Shown: piece after piece, positions 54,290 through 63,985 of the stretch
Numbering within the stretch: position 1 is the stretch's first letter
Layout: every line of letters begins with the position of its first letter
Origin: Podocnemis expansa
Taxonomy: Eukaryota; Chordata; Testudines; Podocnemididae
Direction: 5' to 3'
Assembly (NCBI GenBank): GCA_007922195.1
Contig: ML681998.1
Span: 13,748,921-13,812,920, forward strand
DNA length: 64,000 nt
The notes under the pieces: generated by a model
Seen by the model: the letters and a program-made list of their open reading frames with translations, nothing else
Database searches by the model: none
Told to the model about the DNA's origin: nothing
Translations under genes and position numbers: made by a program

Positions 54290-56805
54290 CGCTGCTAATC
54301 AGGGATGAATGCAGGATTTATTAGGCAAGTGCAGCACAATATTGGAAGTCTTTCACGTAGCATCAAGGCCTGGGTCTCATGGGAGACTTCATTACCCTGA
54401 CATCTGCTGGGAGGCCAATACAGCAGTGCACAGGCAATCCTGGAAGTTTTTGGAGAGTGCTGAAGACAACTTCCTGGTACAAATGCTGGAGGAACCAACT
54501 AGGGGCCTTGTACCTCTCGACCTGCTGCTTACAAACAGAGAAGAATTGATCAGGGAAGTAGAAGTGAATGGCAACCTGGGCAAAAGTGACCATGAGATGA
54601 TAGAGTTCAGAATCCTGATCAAAGGAAGAAAGGAAAGAAGCAAAACACAGACCCTGGTCTTCAGAAAAGCAGATTTTGGGTCTCTCAGGGAACTGATGGG
54701 CAGGATCCCATGGGAGGCTGATCTGAAGGGGAAAAGTGTCCAAGAGAGCTGGCTGCATTTTAAAAGAAACCTGCTAAGAGCACAGGAAGATACCATTCTG
54801 ATGAGCAGAAAGAACAGCAAATGCTGAAGGTGCCCAGCATGGCTTAACAGAGAACTCCACACTGTGCTAAAGCATAAAAAGGAAGCTAACAGGAGGTGGA
54901 AGCTTGGACAGATGACTAAGGAGGCATATAAAGATATTGCTCAGGACTGCAGGGATAAAATCAGAAAGGCCAAAGGACAATTGGAGTTGCAGCTAGCAAG
55001 GGATGTGAAGGATAACGGGTTGGGGTTCTACAGATATGTCAATAACAAGAAGAGGATCAGGGATGGCGTAGGTCCCTTACTGAATGGGGCAGGTATCCCC
55101 GTGATGCAGGATGAGGAAAAAGCTGAAGTGCTCAATGCTTTTTTTACTTCAGTTTTCACAGGGAGGGCCAGCTCCCAGCTCACCATACTGGGTATGGCAG
55201 ATTGGAGAGAAGATGAGGCCCTTGGTGACGGAAGGTCAGGTTAGGGACTGTTTAAAGAAGCAGGATGTGCACAAGTCCATGGGGCCAGATGAACTACATC
55301 CAAAAGTACTGAGGGAGTTGGCCAATGAGAGAGCAGTACCACTGGCCATTATCTTTGAAAAGTCATGGTGAACAGGGGATGTGCCGGAGGACTGGAAAAA
55401 AGCAAATATAGTGCCTGTCTTCAAGAATGGGGAAAAAGGAGGATCCAGGGAATTACAGACCTGTCAGCCTTTACCTCAGTCCCTGGAAAAATCATGGAGC
55501 AGGTTCTCAAAGAATCCATCCTGAAACACTTGGAGGAAAATGGAGTGATCAGGAACTGTCAGCATGGATTCACCAAGGGTAAAGCATGCCTGACCAACCT
55601 CATCGCCTTCTATGATGAGATGACTGGATTTGTGGATGTGGGAAGAGCTGTTGATGTGATATACCTTGACTTTAGCAAGGCTTTTGATACGGTTTCCCAC
55701 GGCATTCTTGTCAGCAAGTTAAGGAAGTAATGGTTGGATATGTGGACTGTAAGGTGGATAGAGAACTGGCTAGATCAATGGTTTCAGCGGGTAGGAATCA
55801 ATGGCTCCGTGTTTAGTTGGCAACCAGTAACAAGTGGTGTGCCCTAGGGGTCGGTCCTGGGGCCAGTTCTGTTCAATGTTTTCATTAATGATCTGGATGA
55901 TGGGATAGATTGCACACCCAGTAAGTTTGCAGATGACACCAAGCTGGGGGGAACTGTAGACATGCTGGAGGGCAGGGACTGGATTCACAGAGACCTTGCC
56001 AAATTGGAGCAGTGGGCCAGCAGAAATCTCATGAGGTTCAACAAGGACAAGTGCAAAGTCCTGCCCTTGGGACGGAAAAACTCCATACACTGCTACAGGC
56101 TGGGGAGTGATCAGCTAAGTAGCAGCACTACAGAAAAGGAGCTGGGGGTCATGGTGGATGGGAAGCTGGATAGGAGTCAGCAGTGTGCTCTTGCTGCCAA
56201 AAAGGCCAATGGCATACTGGGCTGCATCAGAAGAGGTGTTGCCAGCAGATCGAGGGATGTGATCATGCCTCTCTATTTGGCACTGGTGAGGCTGCATCTG
56301 GAATTCTGTGTCCAGTATTGGGCTCACCAGTATAAAAAGGATGCGGATAAATTAGAGTCCAGCAGAGGGCAACAAAATGATCAAGAGGCTGGAGCACAAG
56401 CCCTGTGAAGAGAGACTGAAGGAACTGGGCTTATTTAGCTAACAGAAGAGAAGCCTGAGGGGGGATTTGATAGCAAGCTTCAGCAACTTGAAGGGATGCT
56501 CCAAGGAGGATGGAGCTCGGCTGTTCTCAGTAGTAACAGAGGACAGAATGAGGAGCAATGATTTCAAGTTACAGTTGGAGAGGTCGAGGTTGGATATTAG
56601 GAAAATCTTTCTTACTTGGAGAGTGGTGAAGCATTGGAATGGGCTACCTAGGGAGGTGGTGGAATTTCTGTCTTTGGAGATATCTGAGGCTCGGTTAGAC
56701 AAAACCCTGGCTGGGATAATTTGTTGAGAGTAGTCCTGTTTTTTTGGCAGGGGGTTGGACTAGATGACCTCATGAGGTCTCTTCCAACCTTATGATTCTA
56801 TGATT
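54290..56805 (+). mobile_element. CR1 LINE, 5'-truncated, about 2.5 kb
   Basis: The largest LINE in the window. It starts inside the endonuclease domain and runs through the whole reverse transcriptase to the authentic 3' end, GGTTGGACTAGATGACCTCA then TATGATTCTATGATT (56753-56805). CR1 elements end in short tandem repeats without poly-A, as here, and are often 5'-truncated. It lies on the same strand as SDC2. It is younger than the CR1 at 185-1698 because long open stretches remain. Confidence 0.93.
54309..56408 (+). pseudogene. CR1 ORF2 (endonuclease end plus reverse transcriptase), broken
   Basis: The order is: YPDICWE and LDLLLTNREEL, then KSDHEMIEF (54573-54606; the Ser-Asp-His of APE-type endonuclease); connector PAWLNRELHTVL; RT fingers [14 protein letters not shown] (about 55280-55325) and [14 protein letters not shown]; motif [14 protein letters not shown] (about 55662-55702); GSVLGPVLFNVFINDL (about 55850-55893); motif C FADDTKLGG (55926-55952) with both Asp. 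It is broken by an in-frame TGA near 54825, a frameshift near 55200-55240, a stop at 55369, a frameshift near 55440, a TAA near 55728 and a TAG near 55846. In life it would nick DNA and reverse-transcribe its own RNA, and likely also the SINE with the same tail. Confidence 0.92.
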
Positions 56806-57960
56806 GTATACAGGTTAAAGCATAGTCCGTTCTGGTCAGGCAGGAGCAAAGCAACAGCCAAGCTGTGGTGGATTCCATGTCAAGCTCTGTCATTCAGTGA
56901 CTTCCTTAGCCAGTCCCAGGTGAAGGCTTCTGCCAGAACTCTTTATCCTCTCCTGGTCAGAGCTCAGGTCTTTATTTCCCTGGCAGAGCCATGCTGCTTT
57001 CACCGCCTCCCTGGTTTGTGCTCCCCAGTGTGAAATTCATTCCTCATGAGTAATTTGAACTTGCATCGTCTCTCCAGTCTCTTTGCTGATCTGGGTCATT
57101 AGTTTCATAATAATGCTATTCATTCCACCCAGATAGTGAAGACAGATATGTGCATACATGCACATGTAACCTGCTAGGGTGGGCTCAAATTCACTCAATT
57201 GCCCCTCTCCAGTGCCTCACAGAGAAAACCCCTGATGAAAGCAACTGGAGAGCCAGGATCCAGTTGTCAAAAGGACTCACAGCGAAGACTGCTCAGAGTT
57301 CCCATCCCTCATTAAACTACCACTCAACAGAAACATAACAATGAACTTTATTAACTAACTAAACACACCTTATCCTAAAGAACCCTAATACATTTAAACA
57401 AAACAGTAAGAAACCCAAGAGTCCCAAAGTTCAGGTGGAGTCACCCTTATCTCAATTGCAGTCATTTAAGTCCTTGGGGCTTGAATGCAGAACGAAAGCA
57501 ATCCTCATCCTCTCTAGCTGCAGGAATCTTCAGGCAGATGCCATGCAGTCCTTTCCTCCTCCTGTGCAGCCAGCACCATGCAGTCAGGTCACTGGCCATC
57601 CAGCTCTCAGTTCCACTGCAGACAACTCCCCTGCAAAGCAGTCGAAAGCTGGGAGAAAACATCCTGCAGTCCACTCCTGCTCAGCTCCTGTCACTGAGTC
57701 CCTTAGCCAATGTCCTCTGCAGCTCTCTGTTTGCTCCTCTCCAGGCTTCTCTTCTCAGGCTTCTCCCTGGGCATGTAACTCCAGCAAAACAATAAAACTT
57801 GTGGAGCATGCTCAGTGTGCTCCCTCACCCTCTTACCAGAAGTTTCTGGTTTCTGGGCTGCAAAATCTGCCCAGCAACGTAACCCAGCCATAAGGGTCCC
57901 TAAAAGAGATTGCACCTATTTAGGCACATGGGTTACACACATATATGCACACACGTGATA

Positions 57961-58950
57961 GAACAAAACTGAAGTTTGTAATCATATTATCAAAAAATAC
58001 TCATGCTATCTTATAGCAATGGCCAACCTCTACTAGGTGTCCCTCTAAGCCCTTCAAGATGCTTATAATGTATAGCTAAGCCTATTTTTCATACGTAGAT
58101 TTTGGTGGTTCTGCTTGCTGTTACAGCTTCAATAATTTTAATTATTATTTCTGTAAGTGTGCTTAGCAAATAGATTATATTTTACCCAAATTTGCAAACC
58201 TTCCAAAATCAGGTTGGGGGTCAACAGTTGTCAAATGTTAACCAAAGAAATAATTATGGCAAAGATCAAATTTTTAAAGGACTTGTGATATAGGTAGTAC
58301 AAATCTGCAGTCAGGCCTTCACTCCATGAAACAAAAAGTTGTGAGGTCGTCACTGCTTCTGCACTTGATATTCGTTTGAGTCACATGAGGTATCTAAAAC
58401 TTACCTGTCCCTGAAAAAAATTACTTTAATTTTATCGGTAAGTTCTAGTGTCACTATGTCTAACCCTTGATTTAATTATTTTTATTAACAACTACACTGT
58501 TTTGCTAGATGTTGAAATTTAAAACTAACCTTTTCTCTGTTTGGATTCTGAGCTTGATGAATAACTATAGACGTAGCTACATGATCAGAGTAAATCGTTT
58601 ATATTGTGGAGGTCTGGTGAGTAGCTCTTCCCACTTTGTGTTCCTTTTCCCCACAAATAGCCAGTCCATTTTCAGAAAATCTAGTGCCCTGTGCTCCTTT
58701 GGCTTGTGATCTTAAAGCTCCAGAGCTGACGCTAAGATAGTGTCCTGCTGAAGTTTTGTGTTAGAGACTGATTCTTTGAATTGGAAACAATGGCTGGATC
58801 AAGAATCTCTCCCTTCATCCAATAGAAGTTGCAAGCTCATTCATCACACAGAATCTGATGTGAACTATCAGACTCACTGAAACCTACAGCTCTTCATATG
58901 GTATGCAGTGTTATTACAGAAAACAATTTTTTTTCTTTTTGAGTGAGCTT
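57961..58950. other. Intron sequence, no feature recognised
   Basis: AT-rich unique sequence. Confidence 0.5.
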
Positions 58951-59233
58951 GTCTAGGACTAAGTTCCAAAGGGAGAACCATGTTAGTCTAGTCCTGCAAA
59001 AAAAAAAAAAAAAAAAAAAAAAGGAGTTTTGTGGTGCTTAAGACTAACATTTATTTATCACATGAGCTTTTGTGGGAGAAAATCCCACTTTGTCAGATGC
59101 TTTGAAGATGGAGGAACTTACAGAATGGGATGAAGTTCTCCCATCTTCAAAGCATCTGACGAAGTGGGATTTATTCCCACGAAAGCTCATGTGATAGATA
59201 AATTTTGGTCGTTAAGTGCCACAGGTCTAGGAC
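58951..59233 (-). mobile_element. Palindromic PLE insertion with 9-bp TSD
   Basis: GTCTAGGAC occurs at 58951-58959 and 59225-59233. Inside, on the + strand: terminal tail reversed (TTCCAAAGGGAGAACCATGT, TAGTCTAGTCC), an A-run of about 25, then the 3' end reversed (59026-59115), a 21-base loop, and the 3' end forward (59137-59224). The arms pair over about 88 bases. Same design as 23672-26056 but with no body. The arms differ at several positions, so it is not a sequencing fold-back. Confidence 0.93.
59152..59192 (+). ncRNA. Hammerhead-like motif in palindromic PLE
   Basis: GCAT, CTGACGA (fits CUGANGA), A, stem GTGGGA/TTCCCAC around a short loop, GAAA, GC, TC, ATGT. The opposite arm (59059-59100, - strand) has lost the GAAA (AAAA) and the second G of the CUGANGA box. 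Confidence 0.45.
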
Positions 59234-60583
59234 CAGTACTTACAACAGTTTTGTCATGTAGTGGTTAGTGCTCATCCACAAATACTTCTATTATAAGCAC
59301 CTTGATATTGATGGCCTACTGGTTAGTGCACTTTGTTCCCCCTCTAGGTGGTTTGGTCTTACAGTCCTGGTCTTCTATTCAGAAATGTGGTGTGGTGGTC
59401 AGATGACCAGAGTTCCTTCCATTGTGGGGACACTGGTAGGGGAGGCAGGACCTACCCGCTCCAGCTGTCTGGCCTCTGAAGGTACTCTCTGAATTATGCT
59501 CCCTGGGTCACTTCCTATCCTGCTTTTTCTCTCCTTGCTTTTGGTTCCAGATAAGGTGAACAATAAAAAGGAATCAAATCATTGCCAGGGTGACTTATGG
59601 GGAGCTTTCAAGGCAGGTCTCTCCTACTTCCCAGCCCTTTCTGAGCTGGCTTGCTCCTTTTTTCAACTCATTTATCTAGTTGGTGCATGCTTTGCAGGGC
59701 TAGGCTAACTTAGGACTGAATATTATCCTTTAACCCATTCTGGCCCATTGTAGGGTTTGTACATCCTATTGCAAACGTGGAGTATTTGTAAGGTGCTTTA
59801 GATTGCCATGTCTAGCACCAGCAGAATGAAATTGTATTCAGCAACAATTTTAACTTAATTATATCTTGCTTTTTTCCATTTTCTCTGCTTTCAGATGGTA
59901 TAAAGCTTTAGCTTCTAGCTTTACAGTTCTCAAAATATTGGCAGGCAAAATATAATTCCAGGAGGTGGGGGGAAGCCATATGGTATTTAGAAGATTTGGT
60001 TGGCAAAGCACTCAAGTGTTTGGATGTTTTATATGATCTTGGACAGGGTCTGTAGAATTGGGCAGGAAATCTCATCAAAATAAGATTTCTTGATAGACTT
60101 TGTTTTTCCTGCATCCAGTGAGGCTAGAAACAGCAGCAGAACAGTTTTTTCTTGCAAAGTTGAACTATTTTTTGCTTCTGATTTCACCCAGAATCAGGAA
60201 ATGGAGTAGAGAACAGAAATTAAAAACAAGTTACCCAAGTTTTTCCCAACACTAAAAGTTCTGGGCACAAGTTTGAACATTTTTTAAATTTTATTTTATA
60301 TAAACAATTTCCCATCCTTTCTAGCGCTGTGTTCAAATCCATTGTGTTTCTCACTTATTTGTTTTGAGAATAAATAGATTTCTGTGGCAATATTTGCTAT
60401 GTAATAAAGTTACAGGTAAATCTTTAAATATTCTGTTGGATTTATATACTTTCTGATTTTTTATAATGTTTGTATTTTCTGCATTTCTGCAAGATTAATA
60501 GCTGCTTAGTCATAGGGAGTACTTTTTGTCTTGAAAAAAGCTGCCACTTTTATCTAAGACCAAAGAATGGTCTTTTATTAGGG
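59234..60583. other. Intron sequence, no feature recognised
   Basis: Unique AT-rich sequence; GTAGTGGTTAGTGCTC at 59258-59273 looks slightly tRNA-like but no B box follows. Confidence 0.5.
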
Positions 60584-61376
60584 CTATCAATTAATTGCAG
60601 TTAATGCATATGATTCACTCAAAACAAATTGATTAAACAAAGTAGTCATGCAGGGGCATTTGTTGAAATTTAACTTCAGCCCCTTTTAGGGAGGCATATT
60701 CAGTACCCCCTCCTTCTCTGAGGAGCAGCTCGCTTCCCCCTTCCATGCAACCACAGCTTCTGTCACCAGAAGACTTCTGTCTCCCAACAATTATGGGGGC
60801 AGGAGCTATGCCCCTGCTTGCCTTCTTGACATGGTCAATTGCAGTTTTAATTGCGCTGTTAAACAATGATGAAATGTCAATTTTCATTGACAAGTGCTCA
60901 CTTCATATTATTATTATATTCACCTCATACAAGTCCACTCAGACTTACTTCTTGTTTAGCCAATCACAAAGACAAACAAATTTGTTTCCATTTACAGACG
61001 ATAATGCTGCCAGTTTCTTATTTACAGTGGAAGCTGAAAGTAGCCAGGATTGCAAGGTATTTTACATGTCAGAAATGTTAAACATTCATATGCCCCTTCA
61101 TGTTTTGACTTGCAGGCTCTACATTTTTCCATTGTTTTGTTTTTGAGTGCATTTCTGTAAAAATATTTCTTTATAAGAGGTACTTTTCATGGTAGAGATT
61201 GTAGTACAGCCCTTCTGTAAGGTGACTTGAACAATACTGTTAACTTTTATGGTGCACATATTTGAAATAAAATATAAATTTTAAATTGGTATTGTTTAAT
61301 AGTGCAATAAAAACCCTGATTAATTGTGGCTATTTTTAATCTTGTGATTAACTGCATTTTTTTAAAATTGTTTGAC
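60584..61376 (-). mobile_element. DNA transposon, complete copy of the AGGGCTGTCAA family
   Basis: Left end AGGGCTATCAATTAATTGCA and right end GTTTGACAAACCT (AGGTTTGTCAAAC reversed) are inverted repeats with AATTAA-rich subterminal zones. Right-half sequence matches 2480-2996 in inverted orientation. A G+C-richer patch (60640-60835) near the left side may be a secondary insertion. The 133-codon frame at 60745-61146 has no transposase motif and is not called. Confidence 0.75.
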
Positions 61377-62101
61377 AAACCTGTCTCTCATGCATGATGG
61401 CTTCTGCTCACGGACGGCGGGATTATCACTCAAGCTGTTTCTCTAGCAGGAGCCAGAAGAGGCAAGACAGGCTGATGTTTTTCAATATGCTTTAGAGCTT
61501 GGATAAGCTGAGCCTTCCATTGTCTCTTATTCTCTGTTCTGCTAGTCACACAATCAGATGTTGTCATTCATTATATTGTGCTGAGTGGTTTTTGTATTTC
61601 ACACCATGGTATGGCTGAAAAACTAAAAAGGAAGGCATATGAAAACCCATCTGTTCCTCTGTTGCAATCATATCTGTAGCAGAATGTTTGTCTTATTTGT
61701 GACAGAGACTCGTTCCTTTATATGAGATGCTGATTCTCATTTCCCACCTTGTCATCCAGGATAATGGTAGTCTGGTGTCTGTCCCAGAGACATCTTGCAG
61801 CAAAGGAATTCTTGTGGTTGCAGGACATACTGTTCCCTCCAGCTTTATATCCTGGCCTTATACAGCTTTAAACAAATTCCACTTAATTAAAGGGGCTGCT
61901 GAGAATAGGTCTTTTATAAGTCATATTTAACATAAATTAACTAACAAATCTCATGGATAGACGTTACAGTTGGTGATTGTGTGCGAGTTCAGTAATACGT
62001 CTGTCTTCCTTCCATGAAGAAGAATAAGATAACATTCATCCAGACGAGGTCCTCCAAAAGAAGCATTAGGCGGCTCTAGAGCCTTTGAACATTCGTTAGA
62101 C
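61377..62101. other. Intron sequence, no feature recognised
   Basis: No supportable feature. Confidence 0.5.
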
Positions 62102-62281
62102 TAGTGGTTTTCAAACTCTGTTTTTCCTCAGGACCCAGTTAAAAAAAAAAAAAAATTACTTATGCCCATGACCCAACAATTACATCTTTTAAGCAATCCA
62201 TTCCAGTCTTTTGGTGATGGCAGTAGAGGGCACTGTGACGCAGTACCTGAGGATCCCTAACCCGTGATTTGAAAACCACTG
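62102..62281 (+). mobile_element. hAT-like MITE, copy 2 (TAGTGGTTTTCAAAC family)
   Basis: TAGTGGTTTTCAAAC and GATTTGAAAACCACTG are inverted repeats. Flanks CGTTAGAC and AATTAGAG share TTAGA at the same offset. Interior A-run (62141-62154), ATTCCAGTCTTTTGGTGATG and GCAGTACCTGAGGAT match 3638-3817. Confidence 0.8.
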
Positions 62282-62795
62282 AATTAGAGGATATGTTATC
62301 TGATGTAGAGTTTACCTATATAGTGCACCTTGGGGGGGGGGGGGGGAATCCTGAGAAGAGCTAGAGGTACAATCTTAGGTACATTTTTCATTCAGGAGGA
62401 AATGGGGCAGAGGCCTAAGTTTTGATTCCTTCTACTCTAAAAGGATCCCCGTGCCATGTCAGGGTAGCCTTCGCACTTTCCTTTAGAAAGCTGATTCTGA
62501 TGTTTTAGTTCAAACTGAAGAGCAGTTTGAAACAATGTAAGTCACTGTGCCAAAAGATGTTTGGTAGGTTAGAAGGGGAATCAATTGCCAAAAGTCTCCT
62601 TTTTAAAAATAAATGAAAAAGCCAAGATGTATCCTTGACAGTGTTCTGAAAAGTTCTAGAAAAAGTAGCACAAGAAAATTGAAAGATTGTGGTTTCCAGC
62701 AGAAGATAGGAGGCACTGTGCCTCCTTTTTGCTTTCTGTTCTCCGCTAGTTCAGGAGGGATCAGTCAAGTACTTTTGGACTAAAATGCTCTAGAT

Positions 62796-62983
62796 CAGGG
62801 GTCTCAAACTCAAATGACCATGAGGGCCGCATGAGGACAAGTACATTAGCCTGAGGGCCGCACCACTGAAACCTGGTCATACAATGATATTGCAAATATC
62901 AGTAACAATAGTGTTGTTGTGGACCACAGGAAATAGCTTTAGAGGCCACATGTGGCCCCCAGACCTCATGTTTGAGACCCCTG
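62796..62983. mobile_element. Complete hAT MITE (188 bp)
   Basis: CAGGGGTCTCAAAC and GTTTGAGACCCCTG are perfect inverted repeats. CTCTAGAT (62788-62795) and CTCTAGGT (62984-62991) match 7 of 8. Inner GAGGGCCGCATGAGG and GGGCCGCACC resemble a widespread vertebrate hAT MITE. Confidence 0.9.
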
Positions 62984-62991
62984 CTCTAGGT

Positions 62992-63599
62992 GATTAAACC
63001 TTCCAAATGTAAACTCCAACGGAAAGCTTAAGGCTTGCAGTCCTGCAGCAGATTCTGGAATTAAACTGTATGACTAAGGTTCGCAGTATACCTTTGGGCA
63101 TAATATTTTCCAGTGATTTACGATGACGGGTAATTTCAATTTGTAATTAGCAATCAACATTTTGCTTTCCTTCTGTCTCACTATGGCCCACGGCATCTTT
63201 GTAGAAGCTCTAGAAGTAGGAGGAGGAGGCAACATTTCTAAATGATAAAAAAAGCTCTCTACTAGCTCAAGCAACTGTGAACAAAGTGGTGGAAATGTTT
63301 CACAATCTAGGGTTCGTAGTCAGTCTAAAAAAGTTACTGGTACTTTGTACTATCAACAGATCCATTTTACCACAAAACTACCTCTTAGATTGGAAAAGAC
63401 ACTGTAAGTTGATTAAAGATGACAAGAAAACAGCCAATCAGTATTTTGATGGAGCCAATGCTTAAGAAGGGCTCAGGAATAGGGAGCCTCTTGTTTGAGC
63501 ATGATCCTGTAGGCACAGTTCTTTCTAGATCACAAATGTCAGAATGCTCCATAAACAACAGTCTTGCTAAATATTTCTAGGTGCATTTCATCTTGCTGA
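62992..63599. other. Intron sequence, no feature recognised
   Basis: Short frames at 63074-63465 have no recognised domain or splice sites matching SDC2. Confidence 0.5.
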
Positions 63600-63785
63600 C
63601 TTGAACCTATCTTTCTAACTGGAACAGATTGCCTTTGCTAGTTGTGAAATCTCTGTCACTGAATATTTTCAAGAACAGGTTAGACAAACACCTGTCAGGA
63701 ATGGTCTGTCTAGTTTTTCCCTAATCCTGCCTTGAATATAAGGAACGGGACTGGATGACCAATAGGTACAACTGTACCAACATCA
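63600..63785 (+). mobile_element. CR1 3'-end fragment near SDC2 exon 2
   Basis: GTGAAATCTCTGTCACTGAATA, TTCAAGAACAGGTTAGACAA, ACACCTGTCAGGAATGGTCT and GGGACTGGATGACCAATAGG follow the CR1 3' UTR. It ends about 90 bases before the exon acceptor. Moderately diverged. Confidence 0.85.
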
Positions 63786-63837
63786 GCTTTGGAAATAGGA
63801 ATACAAAGGAGGAAAATATTGCAGTATATAAATAGCT

Positions 63838-63873
63838 ATCTTTTTTAATGGTTCATTCTTACTTATTTTCCAG
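63838..63873 (+). promoter_or_regulatory. SDC2: SDC2 exon 2 splice acceptor region
   Basis: Interrupted pyrimidine tract TATCTTTTTTAATGGTTC, ATTCTTACTTATTTTCCAG, with a branch-point-like TTCTTAC/CTTAT 15-25 bases before the AG. Confidence 0.7.
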
Positions 63874-63985
63874 AGAGCAGAGTTAACCTCTGATAAAGAC
63901 CTGTATCTTGACAACAGCTCCGTTGAAGAAGGTTCAGGAGTCTATCCAATTGATGATGACGATTATTCTTCTGGGTCAGGCTCAG
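63874..63985 (+). CDS. SDC2: Syndecan-2, coding exon 2 (partial gene)
   Basis: Syndecan-2 is a single-pass membrane heparan sulfate proteoglycan acting as co-receptor for growth factors and matrix proteins. This exon gives the N-terminal ectodomain just after the signal peptide. The frame starts Arg-Ala-Glu-Leu-Thr-Ser-Asp-Lys-Asp and includes VYPIDDDDY, then SSGSGS with the last Gly split across the donor. This matches my recollection of the vertebrate SDC2 ectodomain. The acceptor is a pyrimidine-rich stretch ending TTTTCCAG (AG at 63872-63873); the donor is CAG|GTAAGAG (GT at 63986-63987). Length is 112 nt, i.e. 37 codons plus one base, and the exon starts on a codon boundary. Ser-Gly pairs beside the acidic run are the expected glycosaminoglycan attachment sites. 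The signal-peptide exon lies upstream of the window or is missing, and exon 3 lies downstream. The other syndecans lack this YPIDDDDY context. Confidence 0.95.

Larger units (their letters stand above)
53945..57960. mobile_element. Unclassified (LTR-like) repeat split by CR1 and PLE insertions
   Basis: The left part 53945-54140 (TGTCACAGATTGTCCAG to GTTCTACTGAAATAGAAC) and right part 56810-57960 (TACAGGTTAAAGCATAGTCC onward) look like one moderately G+C-rich repeat interrupted by 54147-56805. The right part has AACTTTATTAACTAAC and several frames (57435-57893) with no recognised domain. Joining the halves is inference from memory of a similar reptile repeat; no paired LTR was seen. Confidence 0.35.
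1..63873 (+). other. SDC2: Probable SDC2 intron 1 (3' part)
   Basis: No other convincing spliced exon, CpG-island promoter or start-codon exon for SDC2 was seen upstream of 63874. Vertebrate SDC2 has a very long first intron, so this stretch is inferred to be its 3' portion. It is AT-rich and consists of repeats separated by unique sequence. If the first exon is further than 64 kb away or in a gap, the call stands. If transcription starts inside the window, part of this is promoter or intergenic DNA. Confidence 0.7.

Noticed and set aside
54363..54862. 131-156 codon frames on the - strand
   Set aside because: Antisense shadows of the CR1 endonuclease region.
57435..57893. 152-codon + strand frame, Ser/Gln/Pro rich
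   Set aside because: Inside an unclassified repeat, no known domain and no supporting splice or promoter signals.
59255..59330. Possible tRNA or SINE head (GTAGTGGTTAGTGCTC)
   Set aside because: No B box or cloverleaf follows at the right distance.
60745..61146. 133-codon frame inside a DNA transposon
   Set aside because: No transposase catalytic motif; the homologous fragment at 2480-2996 does not keep the frame open.
1..63873. SDC2 exon 1 or an alternative first exon
   Set aside because: No signal-peptide frame with a donor and no CpG-rich promoter found; G+C-rich patches at 14-18, 39 and 48-49 kb are transposon filler.
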